DNA of 64,000 bases from Treponema sp. UBA4377 (GTDB lineage Bacteria; Spirochaetota; Spirochaetia; Treponematales; Treponemataceae), in the NCBI GenBank assembly GCA_002391235.1, contig DGRX01000020.1, positions 27,864 to 91,863 of the forward strand, given 5' to 3'. Shown here one piece after another: positions 16,639 through 25,855 of the stretch. Under the pieces are notes generated by a model. It made no database searches. It saw only the letters and a list, made by a program, of their open reading frames with translations, and had not been told where the DNA came from. Within the stretch, counting starts at the first letter, position 1, and the number at the start of each line of letters is the position of its first letter. The translations under genes and the position numbers were made by a program.

Positions 16639-17682
16639 ATGTATTTGACAGTTGCCCGCCAGCTTGCGGTTATGGCGATTATCGTGATTGTAAGCTTTTC
16701 CTTTTCGCGCAAGAATGCTTTTGGAAAGGAAGCGTCGCAGTATTTGAGCCGCTTGCTTTTGTACGTAATAAATCCCTGCATGATTGTCTCAACTTTTGAC
16801 GTGGAATATAGCGGCCAAAAGCTAAGGTCGCTGGGCCTTGCGATTGGGGTGAGCTTTGCCTTTCATCTTGCGATGATAGTTTTGGCCACGCTTTTGTTCG
16901 CGCGGAAAAAATCTTCGCAAGGCCAAGGTTCTTTGCAAGGCCAAAAATCCGGCCGAGTCGAAGATTGCTTGCAAGGCCAAAAATCCGGCCGCGACTCCCT
17001 TAGCAAAATCGCGATTGTTTTCACCAACTCCGGCTTTATCGGAATTCCGCTTATAAACGGCGTCTTTGGAAGCGAGGGCGTCTTTTTCCTTATGGGCTAC
17101 ATTTTAGTCTTTAACGTCTTGCTTTGGGTTTGGGGCGAATGGCTTATGACCGGAACGATGCGGCCGCTGAAGGTTCTGGCAAACCCAAACGTTTTGGCTT
17201 GCGGGGCCGGCCTGGCTGTTTTTTGCCTGCCGTTTAAAATGCCTTACGTAATCATCGAGCCTTTGAAAATGATCGGCGCTTGCAACGGCGCGGCCAGCAT
17301 GATTTTGCTTGGCCTTTTGTTCAGCGGCTTTGGCGGCGCTAAAGAAAAATCCGGGCAAGGTCAAGAACGCGCCGCGCCCGTAAAGACGTTCGCAAAGCCT
17401 TTGGCGCGCGACGTTTTTTTGCGCCTTGTCGTTTGCCCCTTGATTTTGCTTGGCGCGACGCTTTTTGCCATGCAAGCCTTTAGTTCGGTAAGCCAAATTC
17501 AATTGATTATGAGCGTGCTCTTTATCGCGGCCGCTTGCCCGGTCGGCATGAGCGTTTCAAGTTTTGCGGTCGTATTCAAAAAGGACGCGGATTACGCAAG
17601 CCTTTTGGTGGCCGTCTCTAGCGCCGCCTGCGTCGTCACGATTCCGCTTTTGGTCGCGCTGTTGGAGCTATTCTTGCGCTAA
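16639..17682 (+). CDS. AEC-family (auxin efflux carrier-like) transporter
   Basis: This 347-residue carrier has about ten hydrophobic segments in two groups of five. The N-terminal half contains the family feature SRLLLYVINPCMI, and the second half VLFIAAACPVGMS. A hydrophilic cytoplasmic loop at about residues 92-120 contains a 12-residue duplication (LQGQKSGR twice) encoded by a 23-bp direct repeat, and a similar Gly-Gln-rich patch (SGQGQE) lies near residue 240. Related proteins move organic acids such as malate or malonate. The 3' end overlaps convergent uvrC by 15 bp. Confidence 0.85.
   Translation: MYLTVARQLAVMAIIVIVSFSFSRKNAFGKEASQYLSRLLLYVINPCMIVSTFDVEYSGQKLRSLGLAIGVSFAFHLAMIVLATLLFARKKSSQGQGSLQGQKSGRVEDCLQGQKSGRDSLSKIAIVFTNSGFIGIPLINGVFGSEGVFFLMGYILVFNVLLWVWGEWLMTGTMRPLKVLANPNVLACGAGLAVFCLPFKMPYVIIEPLKMIGACNGAASMILLGLLFSGFGGAKEKSGQGQERAAPVKTFAKPLARDVFLRLVVCPLILLGATLFAMQAFSSVSQIQLIMSVLFIAAACPVGMSVSSFAVVFKKDADYASLLVAVSSAACVVTIPLLVALLELFLR
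16933..16991. repeat. In-gene 23-bp direct repeat
   Basis: An identical 23-bp sequence, containing AAGGCCAAAAATCCGGCC, occurs at 16933-16955 and 16969-16991, offset by exactly 36 bp (12 codons). It duplicates part of the cytoplasmic loop of the AEC carrier without breaking the frame. Confidence 0.85.
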
Positions 17683-19596
17683 GTCGGCCAGGCTCGCGAT
17701 CCATTCGTTATGCGCCGCGATTTCCTTTGTGGTTCCGGCCTCTTTAAGCGACTGCATTTGCGCTTCTTTCTTTTGCTTGCGCTCTTTGCTTAGGCGGCGC
17801 GCTTGCATCAAAATTTCCGCGGCGGCAGGAGCCTTTATTCCAAGCGCTTGCGCGACGTCTGCCTCTTGGGCGGCGGCAAGCTTTTCTATCGTCATAAACT
17901 TTTGGGTCAAAATCCGCTCGCGCTTGGGACCGATTCCTGGCAATTGCGAAAACGCTGACACGACGTTTTCCTTTGTCCTAAGGCGCTGGTTTCGGCTGGT
18001 GGCAAAGCGGTGGGTTTCGTCGCGCACTCGCTGCAAAAGGCGAAGCGCGTCGCTGCGCTTTGGAAGCGTTATCGGCGTTGAGTCGCCTGGCTTGTAGATT
18101 TCTTCGTCGCGCTTGGCCAAGCCCGCCACCGGTATGTCCAAGTCCAGCGCCCGCAATACGCCTTCGACCGCGTTGACTTGCCCTATGCCGCCGTCTATCA
18201 ATATAAGGTCAGGCAGTTCCGTTCCTTCATTTAAAAGCCTTGTATAGCGGCGCGTCGCGGCCTCGCGCATTGAGGCAAAGTCGTCGATGATTCCGTTTGT
18301 CGTTTTTAGCCTAAAGTAGCGGTAATTTTTTTTGTCGGGGTTTCCGTTGTAAAAGCTGATTAGCGACGCGACTGGGAATTTTCCGCCGATGTGCGCGATG
18401 TCAAAGCCTTCTATTCTAACGGGAAGGTTTTTAAGGCCAAGCTGCTCCTTTAGTTCCTGCAAGGCTGGAACGTCTCCGCGCTCGCGCAGGCGGCGGATGA
18501 TGTCTTCGTGGGCGTTTTGCTGAGCCATGTCCAAGGCGGCCTTGTGGCGCTTGAAATTTTCCATCGGCTCCGCCACCAAAACTATTTTTGTCGGGCTTTT
18601 GAAATTTTCCTTTAGCCAGCGTTCCATAAAATCAAGGCCCTCTTGCGTCGGAACGTAAATCGCCGGCGGAAGGTCAGAGTCTTCGGTGTAATAGGCGTTG
18701 ATGAATTCCGGCATAAGCTCTTCGTCTTCGTTAAGGCTTGTGACGCGGTAATTGTCGCGGCCTTGGACTTTTCCTTCGCGGATTTTAAGAACGGTGAAGC
18801 TGGCCAGTTCTCCTTCGCGCCAAAATGCGATGTAGTCCCGGTCTTCGGCCGAAAAGTCTTCGACAATGTTTTGGTTTTGCATTATCATCAAGGCCTTGAG
18901 GCCGTCGCGGATTCTGGCGGCTTTTTCAAAGTTGAGGGCGGCCGCGGCCTCCTTCATTTCCTTGGAAAGCTTTTCTTCGGTTTCCTTTCCTTTTCCCTCA
19001 AGCAGCTCTGAAATTTCTCCGATATAAGCATTGTAGGAGTCTTTGTCGATTTTTTTGCAGCAGGGCGCCTTGCAGCGGCCGATGTGGTAGTAAAGGCAAG
19101 GATAGTCGCGCTCCTTAAACTGCTTGCAGTGGCGAAGCGGATACAGCTTGTACAAGGTGTCGATGAACGTGTCCAGCGCGGTGACGTCAGGAAACGGTCC
19201 AAAGTAAAGCGAGCCGTCCTGAATCATTTGCCGGGTCTTGAAGACGCGCGGAAAATTTTCGTTGGTCACGCGCAAGACAGGGTAGGACTTTCCGTCCTTT
19301 AGGTTTATGTTGTAGCGCGGCGAGTATTTTTTTATTAAATTGTTTTCCAGCAGGAACGCTTCGTATTCGTTCGCTGTTGTGATATACTCAATTGACTGGG
19401 CGCGGGAGATTAAAAGCCTTGTTTTTATGTCCTTGCTTCCGGAAAAATATGAGCTAAGGCGGTTCTTGAGATTTTTTGCCTTGCCGACGTAAATGACGGT
19501 TCCCTGCGGATTTCTCCACAAGTAAACTCCGCTGGAAGAGGGAGCCTTTAGCGCGGTTTGGTGTAATTTTTCTCGGTCCGAATTTGTTGAATTCAT
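17668..19596 (-). CDS. uvrC: Excinuclease ABC subunit C
   Basis: This 642-residue nucleotide excision repair nuclease makes both incisions beside a lesion bound by UvrAB. An N-terminal GIY-YIG domain (GVYLWRN, then VIYVGKAKNLKNR) is followed by a UVR motif near residue 205, the RNase H-like domain (EGFDIAHIGG, LILIDGGIGQVNA) and two helix-hairpin-helix units at the C-terminus (LPGIGPKRERIL). ATG 19596 is chosen over TTG 19608. The start is only 15 bp from a divergent gene, so their promoters must overlap. Confidence 0.96.
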   Translation of the reverse strand: MNSTNSDREKLHQTALKAPSSSGVYLWRNPQGTVIYVGKAKNLKNRLSSYFSGSKDIKTRLLISRAQSIEYITTANEYEAFLLENNLIKKYSPRYNINLKDGKSYPVLRVTNENFPRVFKTRQMIQDGSLYFGPFPDVTALDTFIDTLYKLYPLRHCKQFKERDYPCLYYHIGRCKAPCCKKIDKDSYNAYIGEISELLEGKGKETEEKLSKEMKEAAAALNFEKAARIRDGLKALMIMQNQNIVEDFSAEDRDYIAFWREGELASFTVLKIREGKVQGRDNYRVTSLNEDEELMPEFINAYYTEDSDLPPAIYVPTQEGLDFMERWLKENFKSPTKIVLVAEPMENFKRHKAALDMAQQNAHEDIIRRLRERGDVPALQELKEQLGLKNLPVRIEGFDIAHIGGKFPVASLISFYNGNPDKKNYRYFRLKTTNGIIDDFASMREAATRRYTRLLNEGTELPDLILIDGGIGQVNAVEGVLRALDLDIPVAGLAKRDEEIYKPGDSTPITLPKRSDALRLLQRVRDETHRFATSRNQRLRTKENVVSAFSQLPGIGPKRERILTQKFMTIEKLAAAQEADVAQALGIKAPAAAEILMQARRLSKERKQKKEAQMQSLKEAGTTKEIAAHNEWIASLADLAQE

Positions 19597-19611
19597 AGTT
19601 GGGGACAAGCG

Positions 19612-21117
19612 ATGAACGCTGATAAAAAGATAATCATTTTTCTCTGCTTTTGTCTAGCCTTTTGGCTAATCTTGGGGTGGAATTGTTTTGCGGAAAGCAA
19701 AGCGATTGTGTTGGGCGGAAAAACCGGCTGGCCAGAGCTTTCTAGCAAGGAAGGCGTGACTTTTGGAACGGGCCGCTTTGGCTACGAGTCGCTGGAACTT
19801 TCGACAAACGCGCGCTCGATTACCGGCGAAACCGACTTGCTTTTGGACTTTGAAACTTTTGACGACAAGAGCGGCCATTACGCCGCGCAAAGCAACTCGC
19901 TCTTGCGCTCGCCAAAATCTGTTATGGGCCATTATTCGGCCCTTAGCCGCGGAAACGGAAAGGGCTTGGTCTTGCGCGGAAACGCCGAAACGATTTTTGG
20001 CCGCTCGGGAGGAACGGGCTCTTGGACAATTGAGTTTTGGCTTTGCCCCGCCATCGCCGAAAACGGCGAAAAGGTTTTTGAATGGCACTCGTCAAGAATC
20101 GTCAACAACTACGTTTTGTTCCAAAGAATCGAAGCCTGCTTTTTCAACAACAGAATGCAGTGGAACTTTACCAACGTCTTTGACGGAATGACGGACAACA
20201 ACGGCGAGGTCACGCTTTTAAGCTACTCGGCCTTGATTCCCAACAAGTGGAGCCACCACGAAATTTCCTACGACGAAGAGAGCGGCTTGCTTGAATGCAA
20301 AATCGATTCCCGCGTCGAAGCCTTAAAGTACATCACTGAAGGCGGCCGCGAAGGAAATACGATCTACCAGCCGGTCTTGGGCGAGGTCGCTCCGATAAGC
20401 ATCGCTCCGGCCTACACAGGCTGCGTTGACGACTTTAGAATTTTGTCAAAGGTCACCGACTCGTCCCAGCCGCAAAATTTAAATTACGACAAGTACAAGA
20501 TTGACGGCGGCCGCTTTGAAAGCATGCCGATTATGGTCACTCCCGGCTCCGTCATTAACAGCCTTGCGATTACCGACAACCAGCCTCCGCAAACGGAAAT
20601 CCGCTACTACGTCCGCGCCGGCGACAACTTTTACAATTGGAACGATCCCAAGCTGGCGCCAAAATGGATCCGCGTAAAGAACGGCCAGCAAATCAAGGGC
20701 GTTCGCGGCCGCTACTTCCAAATCGCCGCCGACTTGTTCCCTGACGGAGCGGGCCGCCACACGCCGTCGGTTACGGAAATTAAAATCAATTACACGCAAG
20801 TGCCTCCGCCCACAGCGCCGTTTAGGGTAAAGGCTGTTCCCGGCGACGGAATGGTGGACTTGTCTTGGTCGTATTCAGTTGACGAAAACGCCGGCGGCTA
20901 TTATATTTTTTACGGAAACAGGCCCGGCGAGTATTTGGGAACCGACGCAGACCAAGGGCCGTCGCCGATTAAGGTTGACAACATCACGGCCTTTAGATTG
21001 ACCGGATTAAGGAACGGGGCTATTTACTATTTTGCCGTTTCGACTTATTCTAAAGAAGAAGAGCAAATTAGCGGAAACCTTTCAAATGAGGCTGACGCTC
21101 GTCCTGGAAGGAGATAG
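19612..21117 (+). CDS. Exported LamG-like and fibronectin type III protein
   Basis: This 501-residue protein has a signal peptide or N-terminal anchor (residues 5-28). Residues about 70-285 look like a concanavalin A/LamG beta-sandwich (SWTIEFWLCP, NKWSHHEISYDEESG, GCVDDFRIL). Residues about 400-497 form a fibronectin type III domain (PPTAPFRVKAVPGDGMVDLSW ... YYFAVSTYS). Probably periplasmic or surface-exposed and involved in carbohydrate or protein binding. It is followed after 6 nt by the TPR gene, so the two probably share a transcript. Confidence 0.75.
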   Translation: MNADKKIIIFLCFCLAFWLILGWNCFAESKAIVLGGKTGWPELSSKEGVTFGTGRFGYESLELSTNARSITGETDLLLDFETFDDKSGHYAAQSNSLLRSPKSVMGHYSALSRGNGKGLVLRGNAETIFGRSGGTGSWTIEFWLCPAIAENGEKVFEWHSSRIVNNYVLFQRIEACFFNNRMQWNFTNVFDGMTDNNGEVTLLSYSALIPNKWSHHEISYDEESGLLECKIDSRVEALKYITEGGREGNTIYQPVLGEVAPISIAPAYTGCVDDFRILSKVTDSSQPQNLNYDKYKIDGGRFESMPIMVTPGSVINSLAITDNQPPQTEIRYYVRAGDNFYNWNDPKLAPKWIRVKNGQQIKGVRGRYFQIAADLFPDGAGRHTPSVTEIKINYTQVPPPTAPFRVKAVPGDGMVDLSWSYSVDENAGGYYIFYGNRPGEYLGTDADQGPSPIKVDNITAFRLTGLRNGAIYYFAVSTYSKEEEQISGNLSNEADARPGRR

Positions 21118-21123
21118 TTAAAA

Positions 21124-23958
21124 ATGTCTGAAAGTAACTTGATTTTAAGCAGGGCCGATTCTGCGGTAATGTCGCGAGACTACGCGCTTGCAGCCCGCCT
21201 TTATTCCACCTTGCTAAAAGACAGTCCCAGCGACTTGGAGCTTTTAAAGCGCTTGGGAAACGTTTACATAAAGAGCGGCGAAGACAAGAAGGCGCAAGAC
21301 ATTTACGAAACGCTTTTGACGCTTGAGCCAAATAATCCCGACTTTCTTTTGACTTTGGGCGGAATCTACCGCCGCATAAAGATGTACGACAAGTCCATCG
21401 AGGTTTTGAACAAGGCTCTAAAAGCCGGCGCCAAGGAAGTCCAGGTTTACTACAACCTTGGCTTCACTTACAAGTTCCAGGAAAATTTCAAGGACGCGAT
21501 CGATTGTTTTGAAACGGTCGTAACGCTGAACCCCAACGACGTTTTGGCTTACAACCACATGGGTTCGATTTACGAAAAGAAAAAGGATTACGACGCGGCG
21601 ATCCAAGCCTACCAAATGGGACTTAAGGTTGACCCCAACCATCCAATCTTGCACTTTAACTTGGCGCACACTTACGAGTCTTCGGGCAACATTGACGGCT
21701 CGATCCGCGAGTACGAGGCCGCCTTGCGTTACAAGCCGGGCTGGAAGGAAGCCTACGTTGAGTACGCGCGCCTTCTTTTTAAGAAGGGAAGAATCAAGGA
21801 AGCCGAGAACGTAACCGAACAAGCGATTAAGGTAAACGGCGACAGCGCGCGCCTCCAGTCATTGATGGGCGACATTTACATGGCTGAGGATTTTTATGAG
21901 GGAGCTGAAGAAAGGTACAAGCTTTCGCTTAAGTCCGATCCAAAAAGAGTAAAGGCCTTGCTGGGCTTGGCCAAGGCTTACGAAGCGCAGGGAAAAAATG
22001 CTGACGCGGTTGAGGCGATTCAAAAGGCCAAGTCAATTGCCGACGACGACGACAGGGTCACCAAGGATTCTGTTTCAATAAACCTTAGCGCAAAAAAAAT
22101 GGCTGCGGCCAACAAAGACCTAAAGGTTTTGATGGACAAGAACCAAGACGATTTGGAAACCCTTGACCTGGCCGGCCAGTACTATATTTGTTCCGACGAA
22201 GAGACTCGCGCCGACGATTGCTACAAAAAAATCGAAAGCTTCGACCCGGCGTACAAGGCTCACCTTAAGAACGCTTCCAAGCGCTACAGGCAAAAAGGAA
22301 AGTTGGAAAAAGCGCAAAACGTTCTAAAGGAATACATCAGGCAAACCGCTCCCAGCAACGCGACAACTTATGTCGCTCTTGGAAAAATCGAAGAGGATAT
22401 GGGAAACCCCAACGAAGCGTTGGCGGCTTACAACCGCGCCTTGGAGTTGGGAAGCGAAAACAAGATGGCAAAAACCGCGTCGTCAAGAATCGCGGCTTCC
22501 ATCGGAAAAGAAAACGTTCAGACTGACGTTGACCTTGGCTTGGACGAGGACTTGAACGCGGGCTTTGACGAAACCGACAGCGTTCAAATTGACATGGGCC
22601 AGGAAGAGAATATCGTCGAAGAAAGCGCGGAAGAGGAAAACGAGTTGACTACCGACGACTTTGACTTTGACGCTTTTGGAAAGTCTCCGCTTTTGGACGA
22701 CGAGCCGGAAATCGATTTTGGCGACATCGCCGACACGACAGACAAAGAGGAAGCGGAAGACGAAAAAGCCAACGACATGGACCTTTTGGGCGACGAGTCG
22801 ACATTAAAGGATAAGCCTGAGGAAGAAGAGGAAAAGCCCTTTGACTTTGACTCGGCGCTTCCTGAGGACATGGCTTCTGGAGAGGCTTCCGCTCCAACCG
22901 AAAAAGAGGAGCCGGCCTATAATTCTGAGCCCGCATACGAGCCTCCGTATGAACCGCAGCCTCAGCCCCAGCGCTACGAACCGCCGCGCGACTACCCTCC
23001 GCAAAACTACGCGCCTGATCCGCGCGCCGACGAACGCCTGCGCGAATTGGAAAACGCAAACCGCGACTTGATGAACAAAATGGCGCAAATCGAAGACAAC
23101 GCCAAAAAGGCCAGCGACTCCGCCGAAAAAGCTTGGTACGCCGCGCAAAAGGCCGCCGACAACGCGCAGGCTATAGAGCAAAGCCAAGACGAGTTGAACG
23201 AAAAGATGGCGCTGATGGCCGAAGAAGCTGCGAAGAAAGCCGCCGAAGCGCTTGAGGAATACAAGGCCGAAAAAGAAGCCGAAAAAGAGGCGGAAGATGT
23301 TCCAAAAGATCCGCAAGAATCGGAAGAGCCTCAGGAGTCCGCGGAAGACGACGGCCTTGACGATTTGTTTGACGATATTCTTGGAACGACTGTTCCCGGC
23401 GAAGAGGAAGCGGAAGAAGATGCCGGCGAAGACGCGGCGGACAAGTTTTCTGACGATGATGAGTCTTTTGTGGACGCGCCAGCTTCCGAGCCTGTTGTCG
23501 AGGAAGAGCCTGAGCCGGAGCCGCCGACCTTTGACAGCGCCGTGCAAAAGGCCACCCAAATGATTCCCGCGATTGAGAACATCCTTAAAAAGGACGGCTC
23601 CGACCGCGATTATTCGGCCGAGATAAAGCTTTTCAAAACCTTGCGCTCCCTTAGCGAATCCCTTCCCGAAAGCGAAAGGAAGGAATTCTTGCAAAGCCGC
23701 ACGCGAGTCACTTTGGACTACTTGATTTCAAAGCTGGAAGGTAGGCCCGGCCTCTTAAAGACTTCGCACGCATTGAGAAAGAGCGGCGCGCTGTCTGACT
23801 ACGTTAAAGAGGAAGACGTGTCGGCCGACTATTCCCAGGACGAGCTTGCGCGCATCGTTGTCACCGACATGAAGGCCTTGGCCGGCTTCTTGGAAGAGGA
23901 CGACTTGGTTGTCGCCTTGAACAAACTGGCCGACAATTTCTTGGGCAGCCAAGAATAG
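21124..23958 (+). CDS. Large TPR protein with acidic linker and coiled coil
   Basis: This 944-residue protein appears cytoplasmic, as no signal peptide is present. Residues about 8-460 are tetratricopeptide repeats (AYNHMGSIYEKKKDYDAA, HFNLAHTYESSGNIDGS). An acidic linker (about 470-590), a Pro/Gln/Tyr-rich segment (about 595-635), an Ala/Glu/Lys coiled coil (about 640-725) and another acidic stretch lead to a folded C-terminal domain (about 800-944). This is a protein-interaction scaffold; its partner is unknown. It begins 6 nt after the LamG/FN3 gene. Long TPR proteins with low-complexity tails are familiar in treponemes. Confidence 0.85.
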   Translation: MSESNLILSRADSAVMSRDYALAARLYSTLLKDSPSDLELLKRLGNVYIKSGEDKKAQDIYETLLTLEPNNPDFLLTLGGIYRRIKMYDKSIEVLNKALKAGAKEVQVYYNLGFTYKFQENFKDAIDCFETVVTLNPNDVLAYNHMGSIYEKKKDYDAAIQAYQMGLKVDPNHPILHFNLAHTYESSGNIDGSIREYEAALRYKPGWKEAYVEYARLLFKKGRIKEAENVTEQAIKVNGDSARLQSLMGDIYMAEDFYEGAEERYKLSLKSDPKRVKALLGLAKAYEAQGKNADAVEAIQKAKSIADDDDRVTKDSVSINLSAKKMAAANKDLKVLMDKNQDDLETLDLAGQYYICSDEETRADDCYKKIESFDPAYKAHLKNASKRYRQKGKLEKAQNVLKEYIRQTAPSNATTYVALGKIEEDMGNPNEALAAYNRALELGSENKMAKTASSRIAASIGKENVQTDVDLGLDEDLNAGFDETDSVQIDMGQEENIVEESAEEENELTTDDFDFDAFGKSPLLDDEPEIDFGDIADTTDKEEAEDEKANDMDLLGDESTLKDKPEEEEEKPFDFDSALPEDMASGEASAPTEKEEPAYNSEPAYEPPYEPQPQPQRYEPPRDYPPQNYAPDPRADERLRELENANRDLMNKMAQIEDNAKKASDSAEKAWYAAQKAADNAQAIEQSQDELNEKMALMAEEAAKKAAEALEEYKAEKEAEKEAEDVPKDPQESEEPQESAEDDGLDDLFDDILGTTVPGEEEAEEDAGEDAADKFSDDDESFVDAPASEPVVEEEPEPEPPTFDSAVQKATQMIPAIENILKKDGSDRDYSAEIKLFKTLRSLSESLPESERKEFLQSRTRVTLDYLISKLEGRPGLLKTSHALRKSGALSDYVKEEDVSADYSQDELARIVVTDMKALAGFLEEDDLVVALNKLADNFLGSQE

Positions 23959-23974
23959 AGGCGCGGCCAAGATT

Positions 23975-23990
23975 AAATTGAACACAATTT
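23975..23990. promoter_or_regulatory. Candidate OhrR operator
   Basis: Perfect dyad AAATTG-AACA-CAATTT, immediately upstream of the -35 of the OhrR-like gene. Its half-sites resemble the AATTG/CAATT halves known for OhrR operators in Bacillus. A second dyad, ACTTGCAT/ATGCAAGT (23991-23998 and 24028-24035), spans the promoter and first codons. Confidence 0.5.
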
Positions 23991-23992
23991 AC

Positions 23993-24021
23993 TTGCATTA
24001 TTTTTAATTTTATGCTATGCT
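23993..24021 (+). promoter_or_regulatory. Promoter of the OhrR-like gene (leaderless type)
   Basis: TTGCAT (23993-23998), 17 bp, TATGCT (24016-24021), 6 nt, then the ATG at 24028. No Shine-Dalgarno sequence is possible or seen. Confidence 0.65.
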
Positions 24022-24027
24022 AAAAAA

Positions 24028-24486
24028 ATGCAAGTAAATAAGAACGACCCGGAGCTTTTGCGCCTTGACAAGCAGCTTTGCTTTGCCTTGTACGCTTGCT
24101 CGCGCGAAATCATAAAAGCCTACAAGCCGATTCTTGATCCCTTGGACTTGACTTACACAGAGTATGTCGTTTTGATGGCCCTTTGGGAAAAGGACAAGGT
24201 TCCCGTAAAAGAATTGGGCCAGAAAATTTTCTTGGATTCAGGAACGTTGACTCCGCTTTTAAAAAAGATGGCGGAAAAATCTTTGGTGGTCCGCGAGCGA
24301 AGCCCCAGCGACGAGCGCAGCGTAATCATCAGCCTCACTTCAAAAGGGAAAAGCTTAGAAAAAAAGTGCCGCGAAAATCCCGACAAGTTGATATGCGAAG
24401 CCAAGCTTGATCAAGTTGACGGCGACGCGCTTATGAAAAACCTTCACAAAATGCTTGAAAATTTTAGAGACGGCGAGCAGTCTTAG
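24028..24486 (+). CDS. ohrR: OhrR/MarR-family peroxide-sensing repressor
   Basis: This 152-residue winged-helix regulator closely follows OhrR: LDKQLCFALYACSREIIKAYKP carries the redox cysteine (Cys18), then the DNA-reading segment (DSGTLTPLLKKM) and the wing SPSDERSVIISLT. In OhrR the cysteine is oxidised by organic hydroperoxides, releasing the promoter. The usual partner ohr is not in this window, so the target may lie elsewhere. The 3' end overlaps convergent aroA by 4 bp. Confidence 0.85.
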   Translation: MQVNKNDPELLRLDKQLCFALYACSREIIKAYKPILDPLDLTYTEYVVLMALWEKDKVPVKELGQKIFLDSGTLTPLLKKMAEKSLVVRERSPSDERSVIISLTSKGKSLEKKCRENPDKLICEAKLDQVDGDALMKNLHKMLENFRDGEQS

Positions 24487-25805
24487 GCTTCCGTAAAGCC
24501 GCAGCCCAAGCCGTTCATCAATTCGTAAAAGCGCGGGAACGATACGCTCGCGCATTCCGCTCCGACAATTTCAATCTTTTCACCGGCAGGAAGCGCAAGT
24601 CCAAGGCAGGCCGCCGCCATCGCGATTCGGTGGTCGTCGTGGCTTTGAATTTGCGCGCCATGCAATTTTTGGCCGCCGTAAATCGCAAGCCAGTCCGGGC
24701 CTTCCTCAACTTTGGCGCCGGTTTTTTCCATTTCCGCTTTAAGCGTTGAGATGCGGTCGGTTTCCTTGCGGCGGCAAACGGCGGCGTCTTCGATAACCGT
24801 CTTTCCTTCGATAAAGCAGGCGGCCACGGCAAGCGCGCAAATCGCGTCAGGAAAGCCCGAAATCGGAACGCGCAATGTTTGGCCGGGAAGATTGAGCGCG
24901 CTTAGGGGCTTTCCGCCGGTAACGGTAAGAGTGGCCGCCGCCTTGTCGCAAACGATGTCGGCGCCGACCGAGCGCAAGACGCCGACGATTTTGTCGTCGC
25001 CCTGGCTTCCCGAAAAGTCAACGTTTTGAATCGTTATTTTGCTGTCCGTCAAGAGCGCGGCGATTAGCGGAAAGGCCACGCCTTCCCAATCGCTGGGAAT
25101 TGCAAAGTCCTTGGCCTTAAGCTGGGCGGGCGGCGTTACGGAAATTGTTTTAAAGTCGTCCGACATTTGGACGCGAGCGCCAAATTCTTCAAGCCACAAT
25201 TTTGTCATCGTGAGGTAGGGCGTTTCTTTTGGGTCGGACAATTCGATTTTTAAGCCGCCCGGCAAGCGCAGCGCGGCCAGCATCATTCCGGTTATGTATT
25301 GGCTTGAAATCGAGCCTTCGGTGCGGACGACGTTTTTTCCGTCGGCTTTTCCGCGGACGATTAGCGGGCAGGTCGTGGTTCCGGGAACGGCGAGCCAAGC
25401 GTCGGCTCCCATTTGCTTTATCACGTCGGCCACGTGATGGACGGGCCTTTTTCGGATGCTTGCGTCTCCGGTAAATACGGACGTTCCTTCAAAGGTGGAA
25501 CAAATCGGCGACAAAAAGTAGAGGAGGGAGCCGGAGTTTCCAACGTTCACCACGTCGGTCGGAAGGTGGATGTCCTTTCCCGCGCCGCTCACAGTCCAAA
25601 CCGAGCCGTCGCCAAAATCCACGCCCGCTCCCAAAAGCGGAATCGCGCCCGCCGCGCTGAGGCAGTCCGCGCTTTGAAGCGGATTTGAAATCTTTGACTT
25701 GCCTTCCGCCAGCGCGGAAAGAATAAGGGCGCGAATTGTGTGGCTCTTTGAGCCCGGCACCGTGATGGCGCCCGAAAGTTTATGCGGCGTGGATATTATG
25801 TTCAT
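24483..25805 (-). CDS. aroA: 3-phosphoshikimate 1-carboxyvinyltransferase (EPSP synthase), atypical active site
   Basis: This 440-residue enzyme should join shikimate-3-phosphate and PEP in the shikimate pathway. PGSKSHTIRAL (Lys20, Ser21, Arg25), RKRPV (Arg120), SSQY, the RRKETDR loop and DDHR are conserved. Two PEP-site residues differ. The position of E. coli Arg100 is Tyr96 in GNSGSLLY, and the position of E. coli Lys411 is Val421 in SVSFPRF. Activity and glyphosate response may therefore be unusual. It probably has a leaderless mRNA from TAGAAT at 25812-25817. Confidence 0.88.
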   Translation of the reverse strand: MNIISTPHKLSGAITVPGSKSHTIRALILSALAEGKSKISNPLQSADCLSAAGAIPLLGAGVDFGDGSVWTVSGAGKDIHLPTDVVNVGNSGSLLYFLSPICSTFEGTSVFTGDASIRKRPVHHVADVIKQMGADAWLAVPGTTTCPLIVRGKADGKNVVRTEGSISSQYITGMMLAALRLPGGLKIELSDPKETPYLTMTKLWLEEFGARVQMSDDFKTISVTPPAQLKAKDFAIPSDWEGVAFPLIAALLTDSKITIQNVDFSGSQGDDKIVGVLRSVGADIVCDKAAATLTVTGGKPLSALNLPGQTLRVPISGFPDAICALAVAACFIEGKTVIEDAAVCRRKETDRISTLKAEMEKTGAKVEEGPDWLAIYGGQKLHGAQIQSHDDHRIAMAAACLGLALPAGEKIEIVGAECASVSFPRFYELMNGLGCGFTEA

Positions 25806-25811
25806 GGAGCT

Positions 25812-25817
25812 ATTCTA
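25812..25817 (-). promoter_or_regulatory. -10 element of aroA (leaderless type)
   Basis: TAGAAT on the minus strand, followed by 6 nt and the ATG at 25805. The -35 is weak. It lies just after the terminator of the upstream regulator gene, so aroA is probably transcribed on its own. Confidence 0.5.
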
Positions 25818-25821
25818 ACGG

Positions 25822-25855
25822 AAAAAAAGCGCTTTTGCTAGTGGCCGCTTTTTTA
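25822..25855 (-). terminator. Intrinsic terminator of the XRE gene
   Basis: Nine-bp stem AAAAAAGCG/CGCTTTTTT (25823-25831 and 25846-25854) followed on the minus strand by a T-run. It overlaps the XRE stop codon and precedes the aroA promoter. Confidence 0.6.

Noticed and set aside
22804..23694. 296-codon minus-strand frame opposite the TPR protein linker
   Set aside because: It mirrors the acidic low-complexity coding region (GAA/GAG read as TTC/CTC), and no start signal or recognisable fold is present.
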